A stretch of DNA of 64,000 nt from assembly GCA_030040895.1 (NCBI GenBank), contig JASHSJ010000030.1, positions 1 to 64,000 on the forward strand, given 5' to 3'. Made by a program: the position numbers and the translations under genes. Under the pieces are notes generated by a model. That model saw only the letters and a list, made by a program, of their open reading frames with translations, ran no database searches and had not been told where the DNA came from. The stretch's first letter is position 1, and every line of letters begins with the position of its first letter. This document shows positions 34,974 to 44,204 of this stretch, in pieces. Source of the stretch: Microcaldota archaeon (lineage in GTDB: Archaea > Micrarchaeota > Micrarchaeia > Micrarchaeales > Micrarchaeaceae).

Positions 34974-36110
34974 ATGAAGATGATTATAACGCAGGCGAAC
35001 CTCACTTTGATAGGAGGAGCGGAGCGGACGCTGCTAAAGATTGCAAAGCATTACAAAGCCAAGATCTACACTGCTGAATATGATCCAAGGGGCGTATTTC
35101 CAGGATACGCCGACCTTGACGTTGAAGTGGTGAAGAAGGGCATGATAAGCAGCGTACTTCCATATGGAAGGGCCATGCAAGGGCTCCACTATGGGCTCTC
35201 TTTCTATGGCTTAAAGCTGGATGACTATGATGTCATAAACGCGCACATAGCGCCATCGCACTGGATCAGGAACAAGAACGAAAGAGTGCTGTGGTACTGC
35301 CATACTCCTCTCCGCGAGGTCTGGGACCTCTACAAATATAGGATGCAGATGAAGCCATTGCACCAGAGAATAATACACGGCGCAGGAGCAAGAGTCATAC
35401 GCACCATAGATAGAAAGGTTGTCAATGACATAGAGTTCATATTCACAAACAGCAAATATACAAGGCAAAGGGTCATTGAGTACTTCGGCAGGACTGATGC
35501 ACAGACACTTGATAGTGCGCTAGAATATGAAAATTATAAATACAGGGGAGACGAGAAGTTTTTCTTCTATCCTGGAAGATTTTCTCCAAACAAGCAGCAG
35601 CTGTTTGCAATTGAAGCATTCAGGATATTCAGGAGAATGGCGAAGAATGACAAATACAAACTCGTACTTGCCGGCGCGGTGTCAAGAGATTCGGCATACC
35701 AGTCTTATTACGATGAAGTTCTGGAAGCCGCCAGGGCCGCAGGAAACGTGAAGGTTCTAACAAACATAAGCGATGAGGCACTGAGAAAGCTATACGGAAC
35801 GTGCACTGCTGCCCTTTATCCGCCACTCCATGAGGACTATGGGCTCATACCGTTGGAGGCCATGGCAAGCGGCAAGCCGATAATATCGCTTGATGAAGGC
35901 GGACCTCGCGAGACCATAGAAAACGGCAGAACGGGATTTTTGGTTAGAACGCCGAGGGAGATGGCTGATAAGATGCTCTGGACTGCACAGAATCCATCTC
36001 TGGCCAGAAGGATGGGCAAGGCGGGCGTAGAACGCGTCAAGAAGCGCTACAGCTACGAGAAGTTCTTCGAGGTGTATGACAAAAAGGTCAGGCAGGTGGC
36101 CAAGTCCTGA
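34974..36110 (+). CDS. Glycosyltransferase family 4 protein
   Basis: The protein of about 378 residues is a GT-B fold glycosyltransferase. The N-terminal LTLIGGAERTLLKIAKHY is typical of GT4. The C-terminal half carries FFYPGRFSPNKQQLFAIEAF and the nucleotide-sugar motif HEDYGLIPLEAMASGKPII (E-x7-E type). It likely adds sugars in protein or lipid glycosylation, in line with the many predicted surface glycoproteins here. Start is uncertain: 34965, 34974 and 34980 are all ATG in frame. A TATA-like TTTTTATTTA at 34943 fits a leaderless 34974. Confidence 0.88.
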   Translation: MKMIITQANLTLIGGAERTLLKIAKHYKAKIYTAEYDPRGVFPGYADLDVEVVKKGMISSVLPYGRAMQGLHYGLSFYGLKLDDYDVINAHIAPSHWIRNKNERVLWYCHTPLREVWDLYKYRMQMKPLHQRIIHGAGARVIRTIDRKVVNDIEFIFTNSKYTRQRVIEYFGRTDAQTLDSALEYENYKYRGDEKFFFYPGRFSPNKQQLFAIEAFRIFRRMAKNDKYKLVLAGAVSRDSAYQSYYDEVLEAARAAGNVKVLTNISDEALRKLYGTCTAALYPPLHEDYGLIPLEAMASGKPIISLDEGGPRETIENGRTGFLVRTPREMADKMLWTAQNPSLARRMGKAGVERVKKRYSYEKFFEVYDKKVRQVAKS

Positions 36111-36114
36111 TTGA

Positions 36115-36480
36115 TCAGATCTCTTCCTCTTCTTCCTGCTTTTCCGGCTTCTTCTGCTTCGTTTCCGGAGGCCTCATCTCTATCGCGTATTTTGATATGA
36201 CCTTGGCGGCATGATCCAGAGCCCTCCTTATGTTTGCTTCAGTATTTGTCCCTGTGCAGATCATCTTGCCGTTCTTGAAGAGTATTATTTTGGCTTTTGG
36301 CTCGGTTATCTTGAATATCGCACCGGGAAACTGCTCCGGCTCGTAGTCAACGGCCTTCACCTCCTTCGAAAGCGCGTATAGGTCTATTATCGCATGAAGG
36401 TCTGCGCTAACCACTATGTTCTGTATCTTTATCACCGGCATCGGTATGTTGTTGCTACTTCCCCTGCCCGTCTTTGCCAT
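36115..36480 (-). CDS. Single-repeat TATA-binding protein (half-length TBP)
   Basis: The 121-residue protein matches one TBP repeat (about 16-98): IKIQNIVVSADL, YEPEQFPGAIFKI and GKMICTG. Archaeal TBPs normally have two such repeats in about 180 residues. Phe51 and Phe68 match the pair that kinks DNA, with the usual 17-residue spacing. A lysine-rich then acidic tail (EKQEEEEEI) closes the protein. An in-frame TAG lies 9 codons upstream of the ATG, and no second repeat is found in either flank, so this is not a simple frameshift. As a homodimer it could form a full saddle. A full-length TBP may exist elsewhere in the genome. Confidence 0.88.
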   Translation of the reverse strand: MAKTGRGSSNNIPMPVIKIQNIVVSADLHAIIDLYALSKEVKAVDYEPEQFPGAIFKITEPKAKIILFKNGKMICTGTNTEANIRRALDHAAKVISKYAIEMRPPETKQKKPEKQEEEEEI

Positions 36481-36574
36481 AAAATCCAGCCTAATCCCTT
36501 GTACTTCCTATTAACTTATTTGGGAGCAAATAAAAGGCTATAGGAAAGGGCCTTTACTGTAAAAGCTTTATAAA

Positions 36575-37303
36575 ATGGGGTTCCTCAAGTCTATAGCCCT
36601 ATCGAGTGAACAGATGGACACAGAAAAATATACCCATTACTTAAAGGTGATGGCGGCTTCGCCAGTTGGCACCACCAAAAGGATAGCGAAGATATTGGCC
36701 GGAGCCGCAGACTTCGCCACCATAAGCGAGACCTTCATGAAGCAGGAGTATTTCTGGCTGGCAAGCCATATTATGCCATCCACGACCCTGATAGACATAG
36801 GGGCTAACATAGGGGATACTGCAATATATTTCGCGCAGTTCGCAAATATCAAGAAAGTAGTGGCGTACGAACCTATGCCGAATCTGTATGTGACGGCAAA
36901 GAGGAACATAGATATGGTGCCGTTCAAGGCAAAGATAAGCCTAAAGAACGCGGCTATAGGAACAACGGACGTAAAAAGGCTGCCGAGGGACGAGGGCAGC
37001 CACGTCAGCTCATACTCTGGCAGGAAGGACTCATTGAACGGAAGACTGGTGGAGTCAAGATCCCTTGAAAACGAGATCAGAGGCTTAAGAAACGTTGCGA
37101 TAAAGTGTGACTGCGAAGGCTCTGAATACAGTATATTCACTGAAAAGGTTAATCTTGCAAACGTCTATGCTGTGCAGATGGAATATCACAGCGGCGCCGC
37201 CCGCCTTGCAAAGGTTTTCAGAAAGAAGGGTTTTTCTGTAACATACAAAGATACCTTCAGGAAAGGAATAGGATATTTATATGCCATAAGGCCTTCCAAA
37301 TAG
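36575..37303 (+). CDS. FkbM-family SAM-dependent methyltransferase
   Basis: The 242-residue protein has the SAM-binding motif TLIDIGANIGDTAIYFA and an acidic YEPMPNLY following, as in FkbM methyltransferases. A second conserved region is IKCDCEGSEYSIF. The family O-methylates sugars and other small molecules. A neighbouring glycosyltransferase supports a glycan role. A TATA element at 36564-36573 would put the transcript start near 36594, so ATG 36614 (after GAGTGA) is an alternative start, 13 codons in. Confidence 0.85.
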   Translation: MGFLKSIALSSEQMDTEKYTHYLKVMAASPVGTTKRIAKILAGAADFATISETFMKQEYFWLASHIMPSTTLIDIGANIGDTAIYFAQFANIKKVVAYEPMPNLYVTAKRNIDMVPFKAKISLKNAAIGTTDVKRLPRDEGSHVSSYSGRKDSLNGRLVESRSLENEIRGLRNVAIKCDCEGSEYSIFTEKVNLANVYAVQMEYHSGAARLAKVFRKKGFSVTYKDTFRKGIGYLYAIRPSK

Positions 37304-37333
37304 AATTTTAATCCTGAGCTAGAAAATAGATCT

Positions 37334-38440
37334 ATGAAAGAGGGAGTGGCGATAGTCGGAGCAGGCGTTGTAGGCCTTTCTCTTGCCAAGGAGCTTGCAA
37401 AGACCGGAATAAACGTGGACGTTTACGACTCAAAGGGGGACGTAAAGCAGGGGGCTGCCAAGGCATCTGGCATATTCTCCGTGGAAGGGCTTGCAAGGAC
37501 AGGTATCCAGTACAAGGGAGCGGTTGTCAATGCGCTTGATGGCGCCAAGATACACGCAGGCGGAGAGCTCTTCTCCGTATCCTCAAGAAGCACCAAGGCG
37601 TATGTTCTTGACAGGGGGATATTCGCCGAGATATGCGCTGATGAGGCAGCCAGGGCGGGGGCCAGCATTGTGCTTGGAGACAGAGTCACAAGGGAACGCG
37701 TTTTGGAGCTCAAAAAAGACTACAGAGTGGTAGTCGGAGCAGATGGGGCAGTATCTACAGTTGCAAGCGCATGCGGTTTCCCGCCAGTGAACGAGTATGT
37801 GCTCACTTACAAGGCCGAATACGAAGACGCAGTAATAGAAGATGCGCACAAAGTTGAATTGTTCTTCTCAAAGGGACTGACAACCAGGTTCTTCGGGTGG
37901 ACAGTCCCATACTCCGGTAGCAAGTTGGAAGTGGGAATAGGGATAAGCAACAGGAAAGGGGCCAGCAGTTACACCGCTTTCAGGAGGCTACTCACCAATC
38001 CTGACATAAAGTCTATGCTGAAAGGGGCCAAGATGTCAGCAGGATATGCGAGCATAATACCTATAGACGCAAGAAAGAAAACGGTAATCGGGAATTCGCT
38101 GCTGGTCGGAGACGCGGCTGGCCAGGTAAAGGCAACCACGGGCGGTGGCATAATATTCGGCGTTTCGTGTGCAGGGATAGCCGCAAAATGCATAAAGAAG
38201 TACATAGACAACGGGATCGGCTTGGGGGCCTATGAGGAAGAATGGCGCAAGGCGTTCGGCCTTGACCTAAGGCTTCACAAGATGCTGCATTCATACTATT
38301 CTGCGCTTGGAGAGAAGCGCTTCAAGCTCATGATGAAAAGCGCAAAACTCATGGGCTTTGAGAACTTCCTCGGCGCTTATGGCGACATGGACAGGCCGAG
38401 CCTCATCCTCAAGAGAATACTTTTCAGAGGATCAATCTGA
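37334..38440 (+). CDS. Geranylgeranyl reductase-family flavoprotein
   Basis: The 368-residue FAD enzyme has the dinucleotide motif VAIVGAGVVGLSLAKELA at the N-terminus and the second FAD motif LLVGDAAGQVKATTGGGI near residue 260. This is the pattern of geranylgeranyl reductases, which saturate the isoprenoid chains of archaeal membrane lipids. The C-terminal 60 residues are basic and likely membrane-associated. It follows the methyltransferase after 30 nt and converges on nuoN with no spacer. Confidence 0.85.
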   Translation: MKEGVAIVGAGVVGLSLAKELAKTGINVDVYDSKGDVKQGAAKASGIFSVEGLARTGIQYKGAVVNALDGAKIHAGGELFSVSSRSTKAYVLDRGIFAEICADEAARAGASIVLGDRVTRERVLELKKDYRVVVGADGAVSTVASACGFPPVNEYVLTYKAEYEDAVIEDAHKVELFFSKGLTTRFFGWTVPYSGSKLEVGIGISNRKGASSYTAFRRLLTNPDIKSMLKGAKMSAGYASIIPIDARKKTVIGNSLLVGDAAGQVKATTGGGIIFGVSCAGIAAKCIKKYIDNGIGLGAYEEEWRKAFGLDLRLHKMLHSYYSALGEKRFKLMMKSAKLMGFENFLGAYGDMDRPSLILKRILFRGSI

Positions 38441-39832
38441 TCACATCGCAATCAGGGTATTGCTCGCCGTAGAGACTGCCGATATCAATGGCCCTGGATA
38501 TAGTCCAATTGCCACTACTGCTATCAGACATATTATCACGACAATTCCGATCGAAGTGCCCATCTTCAACGGCGTCTTTTCTATCCCGGAATACATGGAT
38601 ATGATTACCTTCGCGTAATAGTAGACGGATATGATGCTGTTTATCACACCAATCGCCGCCAGCCAAACCAGGTTTGCGCTTATTGCGCTAGAGAACAGCA
38701 AAAACTTTCCTATAAATCCTATGAATGGAGGTATGCCTATCAGTGACAGCATAAATACTGTAAGACAGAGCGCAGCCCACCGGTTCCTGGAAGCCAGTCC
38801 GCGATATTCCTGTATGCTTCTTACATTGTTAGATTCAAGCCACAAGATTATGGCAAACGCGCCTATTATCATGAACGCATGCGCAAACAGGTAGAACATG
38901 CTGGACTCAACGCCTAGCTGCGACGCAGCGGCTATCCCGATCGCTATGTAGCCAGCCTGTGATATTGATGAATATGCGAAAAGCCTCTTGACTTCGTTCT
39001 GCACCAGCGCAACTATGTTCCCGAAGAACATAGTTATGACTGCGAGTGCCTGTATCATGACCGAGAATATTGGTGAAAGATGCAGGAGCAGCACGAAAAG
39101 GATTTCGAGCATGGCGACGAACGCGACCTTCTTGTTAACTCCGGAAAGAAGCGCCGTTATGTTCGCCGGTGCGCCCTGATAAACGTCGGGTATCCACATA
39201 TTGAATGGAAATAACGCCGCATCGAACGATATTCCTGCTATGAAAAGCAGCAAGGACAGCATCACGAGATAGCTGCCCGCTATTCCGGGGTTTGCTATAT
39301 AGCCCATGAGGGACAGCGCGGGATCATATGGATATATCAGAATGACCGCGAATACGAGCATAGATACTGAAACCGCTGACATTATGAATAACTTCACGGC
39401 CGGCTCGACAAAGTTCTTGCCGTTTATTATTATCATAAAAGCGGTCGGTAGCACGGTCAGCTCTATCCCGAGCACTATCGTGACTATGGAGTTTGCCATA
39501 GCCACGACCAGTGCGCCAACCACCACGAACGAGAACAGCAACGAGAAGCTCGGATAGTCTGATGATCTATCGTATGATAGCAGGTTGATGAGCAATAAGG
39601 TGAACGAGAAGAGGAGAACGAACAGCATGGAGAATGGGTTTATGAGCAGCGCACCAAGTACCGAGTATGAATCTTGCAGATAGAGTGCGCATGCAGAAAC
39701 GGCCGCGAGCGCCACGAGTATCAGGCTGCTGGCCGCTAGCTGGATCGTTTTCTTCCTGTGGAAAACCCCCCCTATCGAAGAGAAGACCAGAAGGCTCATC
39801 AGGGCCACGATCGCGTATCCGATATCAGGCAT
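38441..39832 (-). CDS. nuoN: NADH dehydrogenase-like complex I subunit N
   Basis: The 463-residue protein has about 13-14 membrane helices and is one of the three antiporter-like proton channels of complex I. FPFNMWIPDVYQGAP and NEVKRLFAYSSISQAGYI are family marks, the first holding part of the discontinuous helix region. Start ATG follows GTGATAACTA. It is the last gene of the nuoHIJKLMN block. Confidence 0.93.
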   Translation of the reverse strand: MPDIGYAIVALMSLLVFSSIGGVFHRKKTIQLAASSLILVALAAVSACALYLQDSYSVLGALLINPFSMLFVLLFSFTLLLINLLSYDRSSDYPSFSLLFSFVVVGALVVAMANSIVTIVLGIELTVLPTAFMIIINGKNFVEPAVKLFIMSAVSVSMLVFAVILIYPYDPALSLMGYIANPGIAGSYLVMLSLLLFIAGISFDAALFPFNMWIPDVYQGAPANITALLSGVNKKVAFVAMLEILFVLLLHLSPIFSVMIQALAVITMFFGNIVALVQNEVKRLFAYSSISQAGYIAIGIAAASQLGVESSMFYLFAHAFMIIGAFAIILWLESNNVRSIQEYRGLASRNRWAALCLTVFMLSLIGIPPFIGFIGKFLLFSSAISANLVWLAAIGVINSIISVYYYAKVIISMYSGIEKTPLKMGTSIGIVVIICLIAVVAIGLYPGPLISAVSTASNTLIAM

Positions 39833-39838
39833 TAGTTA

Positions 39839-41254
39839 TCACACATTGAACAGGTTTGTAACGATGAACGGAAGCATTCCGAACAGAAATATGAAGAATA
39901 TCAGTATTGCCATGCCAGCCTTCTGGCTGAACCCTATGTACTCCTGGACCGGGAGCTTCTCTTTTGTTGATAATATTGATTTGTTTGCAACATAGTAAAG
40001 GAACGCGCCAATGAGTATTATTGCAATAATTGAAACTGCGCCATAAACGGAAAAAGCCGTTACAGCGCCTATGAATATCATTATGTCGCCGACAAACGTT
40101 GCTGTAAGCGGAACTCCGGTTGTTGCAAATATGCCCGTGATAAATGAATAAGCGCTGGATACTGATCCGGAGACTACGCCCCTTAGCGACCTTATGTCGC
40201 GCTCCTGGTAAGTGTGCTTCACTGAACCCGCGACAAGGAAGAGCAAGGATATTGCAAATCCGTGCGCAAGCATTGCGTATGCCGCCCCATAAATCCCGTA
40301 CGGATTTGCGCTTGATATTCCAACAAGTATTATGCTCATCTCTACTATCGTTGTATACGCTATGATCCTCTTGATGTCGTGTTCCGACATGAGCACGAAT
40401 GATATGTAGATGGCTGATAGGGTTGCCAGTGCCATTATGTATATCGAATATGTGCTTGATATTGGCAACATTTGGAAAACGAGTATCATGCCATAGCCTC
40501 CGAACTTTGTAAGGATTCCTGAAAGCACCATGGATCCTTGGGTTGATGCCTCAGTATGAGCGTCTGGCAGCCAAAGATGGAGCGGAAATGCCGGCATGTT
40601 TATCAGAAAGGCTATGAAAAGAAGCGCAAATATGAGGATCTGGACGTGCTGAGGGATGGATGATGCGCCTGCAATTATTGTAGATATGTCAAATGAGTGT
40701 ATAGGCGTATAGAAATAGATCAGAAGTATTGCAAAGAGCAGGAGTGAACTCGCAAATATTTCATATATTATGAACTTGATCGCCGCCCTTCTCCTGTTTG
40801 CGGATCCGAGCAGGTATATCATGAAGAACAATGTGATAACCCCTACGTCCCAGAATATGAAGAATATGAAGAGGTTTGAAGAGCAGAAAAGCCCTATCGC
40901 GGATATCTCAAACAGCAAGAGCAATGATGTGGCCGTATGCTCGCTCGATTTCTCCGGGTTTCCGGAATATATTGCCACAAATGCCACTATGGACGCCATG
41001 ACTGTCAGGGCAAGCGATATCGGAGTGAACTGCAGCGTGAACGATATGCCGAACTGGCTTATGTAATTGAAGTACTGCTCAGGGGCTGGAACAGCGCCAG
41101 ACAGAAACGAGCTGACGAGCGCGGAAACTGCAACAAGCATGGCAGCGGCGGAGAAGAGTGAACCAACGGCCCTTGAGCGCCTGGGCAGTGCAATTGCTGC
41201 GAGAAGCCCGGCAAAGAGCAGAAGCATTATTGCGCCTATGAATGGGAACATCAT
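39839..41254 (-). CDS. nuoM: NADH dehydrogenase-like complex I subunit M
   Basis: The 471-residue antiporter-like subunit has about 14 helices. PAFPLHLWLPDAHTEAST and HDIKRIIAYTTIVEMSII identify the family. Its start overlaps the end of nuoL (GTGATATGATG), so the ribosome site is made by the last codons of nuoL. ATG 41251 directly after the first ATG is an alternative start. Confidence 0.93.
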   Translation of the reverse strand: MMFPFIGAIMLLLFAGLLAAIALPRRSRAVGSLFSAAAMLVAVSALVSSFLSGAVPAPEQYFNYISQFGISFTLQFTPISLALTVMASIVAFVAIYSGNPEKSSEHTATSLLLLFEISAIGLFCSSNLFIFFIFWDVGVITLFFMIYLLGSANRRRAAIKFIIYEIFASSLLLFAILLIYFYTPIHSFDISTIIAGASSIPQHVQILIFALLFIAFLINMPAFPLHLWLPDAHTEASTQGSMVLSGILTKFGGYGMILVFQMLPISSTYSIYIMALATLSAIYISFVLMSEHDIKRIIAYTTIVEMSIILVGISSANPYGIYGAAYAMLAHGFAISLLFLVAGSVKHTYQERDIRSLRGVVSGSVSSAYSFITGIFATTGVPLTATFVGDIMIFIGAVTAFSVYGAVSIIAIILIGAFLYYVANKSILSTKEKLPVQEYIGFSQKAGMAILIFFIFLFGMLPFIVTNLFNV

Positions 41255-43026
41255 ATCACGACATATAAAACCGCGGCAGCCAGCACCAATACGCCTATGA
41301 CAAAGCCGATCACATAGTTATTTGTCTGGCCGTTTATCAGCGGCTTTGCGAGCTTTCCGGAATTTATTATGTTATATGAAAGCCGGTAGGTGGTGTAATC
41401 AAAATCAGAATCAAGCATTCCCATGATCTTGCCAACGTGCAGGAACATGCTGCATATTGCGAGATAGATCCCATTAGTTATGGCGTTGTTGTTGAGCGCT
41501 GCAAATATGTGCGAATTGTTCATCGAAAGGTAGAACCTGTTGCCCTTCACGTATACCAGATAGGCGATTATCAGCCCCGCAGCCGCAACCGCGTTTACCA
41601 CCAGCGCCTCGGTCGTGTTGGTACTCTGCAATACTAATGCATCCAATACGCCAGAATGAGGAAGCGCGAATACGATAGCTGCGAACAGGACGAGTACGGC
41701 GAGCACTATCGCGGGGATGATCATCGTGAGGGGCACGCTGTTCGCGCCGGCCCCTATTTCGTGCTGTGGATTCTTTCTCATCGGCAGGAACAGCCAGCGG
41801 AATATGTATACGCTTGTGCCAAGCTCGGCAAGCACTAATATCGCATATACAGCCACGTTTGAAGATACAGCTGATCCAACGGCGTATTTCCCGAAGAAAC
41901 CGCTCAGCGGGAAGAACCCGGCTATTGATAGGGTTCCTATCAACGCAGTTATGAATACCACCTTGCTCTGTCCGGTGTTGAATATCTTGAATATGTCTTC
42001 TTCGCCCTTGTTTGCCTTGATTATCGATCCTGCGCTCATGAAAAGCAGGGCCTTATAGAAGGCCTGTACGAAAAACAGTGCGAGGGCAGCATACACCTGC
42101 CCGAAGGCAAGCGGTATGAGCATTAGCCCGAGATCCTCTATCGTCGAATATGCGAGTATTTTCTTTATGTGCCTGGAAACCAGCGCATTCGTCACTCCGA
42201 TTATCACGCTCGCCATCCCGACTACGAGTATCAAGTACAGGAGGTAGGTCGTGTTGAACAGGGGCAGCATCAATATCACCAGGAACACTCCAGCCTTGAC
42301 CATGGTGGACGAGTGCAGGAAGGCAGAGACAGGAGTGGGGCCTTCCATGGCATCGGATAGCCATTCATGGAAAGGAAACTGTGCAGATTTTGTGAACGCG
42401 GCTATAAGCATAAGAATGCCGGCCAAGAACAACACGCCGGTTCCTGCGCCAGCAACAGGATACTGGAAGCCGCCCTGCGCTGTTGCCAGTATCACAACAG
42501 CAAGCAGCAGTGCGACGTCCCCGATTATTATCGTGGTTATTGCCTTCCTTGCGGCCGTTGGCGCGTGCTCCCTGTCGTACCAGAAGCCTATGAGAAGGTA
42601 GCTCGTTATACCGAGCATTTCCCAGGCTATGAGAAGCGTTATAAGGCTGGTAGACATTGCGAAAAGCATCATCGATGCCGCGAATACACACATCTCGAAA
42701 TAGTATCGCGGCTGCTCGCTCGGAACGTCCATGAACCCTATCGAATAGAGGAATATCAACGGCGTTATTATCGCAACTATGATGAGGAGTAGCAACTGGT
42801 ACGTGCTGGCAGTAGAAACCGACACTATGAATTGGTAGCTGCCTAAGTTGAACCAGTCGAATGATGCGGTGGCGCTCGGGTTGTACACGGTGATGTAGGC
42901 GACAATGGCAAGTGATGCGAGGCTGGCCAACAGCGCTATGTACTTGACTGGCTCGGGGTTGTTACGGAGCAGCAGGGCAAGCACGGCGGCGGCGAGTAAT
43001 GGGACAACAACTAGAATAGGCAGCAT
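41251..43026 (-). CDS. nuoL: NADH dehydrogenase-like complex I subunit L
   Basis: The 591-residue subunit is the most distal proton channel. AAFTKSAQFPFHEWLSDAME and HIKKILAYSTIEDLGLM mark the family. The long amphipathic C-terminal helix region is present but ends with a single membrane helix. ATG 43026 is chosen because GGTGAATGAT lies just before it; ATG 43038 overlaps that site. It starts 2 nt from the nuoK stop. Confidence 0.94.
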   Translation of the reverse strand: MLPILVVVPLLAAAVLALLLRNNPEPVKYIALLASLASLAIVAYITVYNPSATASFDWFNLGSYQFIVSVSTASTYQLLLLIIVAIITPLIFLYSIGFMDVPSEQPRYYFEMCVFAASMMLFAMSTSLITLLIAWEMLGITSYLLIGFWYDREHAPTAARKAITTIIIGDVALLLAVVILATAQGGFQYPVAGAGTGVLFLAGILMLIAAFTKSAQFPFHEWLSDAMEGPTPVSAFLHSSTMVKAGVFLVILMLPLFNTTYLLYLILVVGMASVIIGVTNALVSRHIKKILAYSTIEDLGLMLIPLAFGQVYAALALFFVQAFYKALLFMSAGSIIKANKGEEDIFKIFNTGQSKVVFITALIGTLSIAGFFPLSGFFGKYAVGSAVSSNVAVYAILVLAELGTSVYIFRWLFLPMRKNPQHEIGAGANSVPLTMIIPAIVLAVLVLFAAIVFALPHSGVLDALVLQSTNTTEALVVNAVAAAGLIIAYLVYVKGNRFYLSMNNSHIFAALNNNAITNGIYLAICSMFLHVGKIMGMLDSDFDYTTYRLSYNIINSGKLAKPLINGQTNNYVIGFVIGVLVLAAAVLYVVI

Positions 43027-43027
43027 A

Positions 43028-43330
43028 TCATTCACCATACTTTGAGAGCTTTGACACGTCCAGGCTCAGTTCAAACTTTGCCATGTATCTGTAGAAAGCA
43101 ACAAGTGCAATGGCCTCTGCTGCGGCTATCGTCCAGACGAGGAACAGCGGCAGCATGATTCCGCCTCCAACGTTAAAGAAGAAGAACACAACACCAAGCA
43201 ATGATGCGGAAACAAGTATCACTTCAACCGACAGTATCATTATGAGGAAGTGCCTGCTTGCGGCTATCCCCGCCACTCCTATCGCAAAGAGCGCGAAACT
43301 CACCAGTATGAAATATATCTCTAGTATCAT
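43028..43330 (-). CDS. nuoK: NADH dehydrogenase-like complex I subunit K
   Basis: The 100-residue protein has three membrane helices, with the conserved acidic residue in VEVILVSASLL and a second in AAEAIALVAFYRY. Length equals that of typical NuoK. ATG 43330 follows GGTGCGGCAAA; the open frame from 43375 is rejected as it overlaps nuoJ by 49 nt. Confidence 0.92.
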   Translation of the reverse strand: MILEIYFILVSFALFAIGVAGIAASRHFLIMILSVEVILVSASLLGVVFFFFNVGGGIMLPLFLVWTIAAAEAIALVAFYRYMAKFELSLDVSKLSKYGE

Positions 43331-43803
43331 TTTGCCGCACCTATCCTCCTTAGTATGAGCACGGCCCCAAAGCACACGCCAAACATCGTGAGAGCCATTA
43401 TGTAGAATATGGGAGTGGATCCCTCGAACTGCTGCGCTATGCTTGCGCTGTTGAACTGGCTCTGCGCCATGCCTGTGAAGTTCATGGTCGTGAGCGGATA
43501 CGCTATTACAGCGAACAGCAGTATGCTCATCGCGGAGAGGATTGCCACCCTGCTGTAGCTGAATTTTGAATACTGCATTGATGCGGCCCCGACAAACAGG
43601 AACGTGGACACTCCCCCTATCATCACGAATATCTGTATGGCTGCAAGCAGCGTCTGCCCCATGAACAGGAATATCAATGAGTTCAGGAGGAAGATCATGG
43701 ACAACGAGAGCACTATGTGCAACACATCCTTGAGCAGGAACATCAGGACGGCAGCAATGACAGTAATTAGAGAAACCAGTATGAACGCCTCAAATACTAC
43801 CAT
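43327..43803 (-). CDS. nuoJ: NADH dehydrogenase-like complex I subunit J
   Basis: The 158-residue protein has five membrane helices. The third carries the glycine-rich IQIFVMIGGVSTFLFVGAA segment typical of NuoJ, site of the pi-bulge. It overlaps nuoK by 4 nt (ATGA type). The ATG follows GTGGTAAG. Confidence 0.9.
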   Translation of the reverse strand: MVVFEAFILVSLITVIAAVLMFLLKDVLHIVLSLSMIFLLNSLIFLFMGQTLLAAIQIFVMIGGVSTFLFVGAASMQYSKFSYSRVAILSAMSILLFAVIAYPLTTMNFTGMAQSQFNSASIAQQFEGSTPIFYIMALTMFGVCFGAVLILRRIGAAK

Positions 43804-43819
43804 CTTACCACAGCGGCCC

Positions 43820-44197
43820 TTACTTCAGCTCCTCGGGCCTCTTTATCAGATCCCTCCTGTCATATACCTCAAAATCTGTGCTCTTTGAAAGTACCAAACA
43901 ATCCGTGGGGCATACTTCCTCGCAAAGCGCGCAGAAAAGGCACCTCTCCAGATTGATCTCAGGAAACAGCTTTGTTCCAGCGGGCTTGAACGCGGTATCC
44001 GCCTCGCCTTCGACCATGACTATCGTCTGGTTTGGACAGATCCTCGCGCATGCCGCGCAGTTTATGCAAGTCCTCATGTCGAGCTTGTGTATGCCCCTGT
44101 AGTTATCAGTGAGCTCTTCCTTGTGCTCGGGAAATTCGAGCGTGAAGGGTTCCTTGAACGCCTGCTTGACAACCTTTTCAACAGGTCCGAAAGCCAT
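43820..44197 (-). CDS. nuoI: NADH dehydrogenase-like complex I subunit I, 2x[4Fe-4S]
   Basis: The 125-residue ferredoxin-like subunit passes electrons to the quinone site. Two [4Fe-4S] motifs are visible: CINCAACARICP and CLFCALCEEVCP. ATG 44197 or the adjacent ATG 44200 follows GTGAT directly. It overlaps nowhere with nuoH when this start is used; the longer frame from 44215 would. It is the only peripheral-arm subunit in this block. Confidence 0.93.
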   Translation of the reverse strand: MAFGPVEKVVKQAFKEPFTLEFPEHKEELTDNYRGIHKLDMRTCINCAACARICPNQTIVMVEGEADTAFKPAGTKLFPEINLERCLFCALCEEVCPTDCLVLSKSTDFEVYDRRDLIKRPEELK

Positions 44198-44204
44198 CAT
44201 ATCA

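Noticed and set aside
36115-36575. Half-length TBP as a frameshift of a full TBP
   Set aside because: The upstream spacer carries an in-frame stop and no TBP-like residues, and the protein has its own ATG and a complete C-terminal tail.
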